Source: Bacteroidales bacterium (lineage in GTDB: Bacteria > Bacteroidota > Bacteroidia > Bacteroidales > UBA932). From it: a stretch of 62,033 nt of DNA. Of the stretch, positions 61,749 to 62,033 are shown piece after piece. Under the pieces are notes generated by a model, which worked only from the letters and a program-made list of their open reading frames with translations, was not told the origin of the DNA and did not search any database. Within the stretch, counting starts at the first letter, position 1. Each line of letters begins with the position of its first letter. The stretch lies in assembly GCA_022508605.1 (NCBI GenBank), contig JAFLUX010000006.1, forward strand, positions 1-62,033, written 5' to 3'. The translations under genes were made by a program, and so were the position numbers.

Positions 61749-62033
61749 ATGGAAGTAAGACGTTTTGATATTCCGCCAAGGGCATCGACCGGTACGATAA
61801 AGGAGATGGCTGCCGCGGCAGATACCCCCTGGACTCTTGTATACACCAGGGACACGGCCCTCGAGTGGGTGCGGTTCGGACTGGAAAGGATGTTGCAGAT
61901 AGCCGAAGACAGCGGGGCCGCGATGATTTATGCCGACCACTTCGACGGCGGTAATCCCGCGCCTGTCATAGACTGTCAGGCCGGAGCCCTGCGGGATGAC
62001 TTCGATTTCGGAGGAGTACAGCTCTACCGCACA
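61749..62033 (+). CDS. Probable glycosyltransferase-like protein, truncated by the window edge
   Basis: Ninety-five codons from the ATG at 61749 to the right edge with no stop. The sequence includes L-V-Y-T-R-D-T, E-R-M-L-Q-I-A-E-D-S-G-A-A-M-I-Y-A-D and R-D-D-F-D-F-G, which recall a family of Bacteroidetes proteins usually annotated as family 2 glycosyltransferases, but too little is visible for a firm call. It follows cstA by 17 nt. Confidence 0.45.
   Translation, partial: MEVRRFDIPPRASTGTIKEMAAAADTPWTLVYTRDTALEWVRFGLERMLQIAEDSGAAMIYADHFDGGNPAPVIDCQAGALRDDFDFGGVQLYRT

Overview
The window looks like a chromosomal segment from a GC-rich member of the Bacteroidales, possibly Alistipes-like or a related uncultured lineage (the family is inference). 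Evidence: no clear Shine-Dalgarno sites; many TAnnTTTG boxes of the Bacteroidetes primary sigma factor; many lipoproteins, one with a K-(D/E)2 surface-export signal; fimbrillin-like N-terminal modules; DUF1573, DUF4293, SPOR and TonB-C proteins. No insertion sequence, prophage, CRISPR array or rRNA was seen. One tRNA, tRNA-Ser(GGA), is present.

Layout. (1) 1-4830, minus strand: two large fimbrillin-like/GLUG-repeat surface lipoproteins with two related 43- and 47-residue proteins between them, preceded by an intergenic region with a 13-G homopolymer. (2) 5063-9863: a ribonucleoside/ribose module made of an exported nucleoside hydrolase fused to a phosphomannomutase-like HAD domain, a sugar transporter, ribokinase and a LacI-type regulator. 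(3) 9876-24117: an esterase coupled to a small ferredoxin, a DUF1573 protein, an M16 protease, the unit rpsA-rnz-glucosaminidase-mltG, recR, a lipoprotein mutarotase with corA, class II aldolase, gmk and nadD. (4) 24110-28384: a small surface-glycan operon (flippase, two glycosyltransferases, family II pyrophosphatase). (5) 28493-43334: dnaK, a RluA-type pseudouridine synthase, a membrane AraC regulator, a SPOR / degenerate M28-TonB / leuS / YitT / YitT operon, a TPR protein, gyrA and a divergent standalone Clp N-domain protein. (6) 43331-53348: an operon of an acetyltransferase-like protein, prfA, a membrane LytTR regulator, DUF4293 and a nucleoside phosphorylase; a lemA-S9 peptidase-tcdA operon; recG. 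(7) 53378-62033: a sulfatase-maturase-type radical SAM enzyme, hicAB beside tRNA-Ser, then a plus-strand run of a surface nuclease lipoprotein, a FAD oxidoreductase with a Tat-like signal, aldose epimerase, CstA and a truncated probable glycosyltransferase.

Possible links (inference): the surface nuclease, exported nucleoside hydrolase, sugar importer, ribokinase and nucleoside phosphorylase could together scavenge nucleic acids. The three fimbrillin-like proteins seem to carry the same N-terminal module on different effector regions. The observations most worth checking are the small proteins between the adhesins, the M28-like protein that has lost its metal ligands and is fused to TonB-C, the nucleoside hydrolase-PMM fusion, the fimbrillin-nuclease fusion, the poly-G tract, and at least eight genes whose promoter box lies only 4-6 nt before the start codon.
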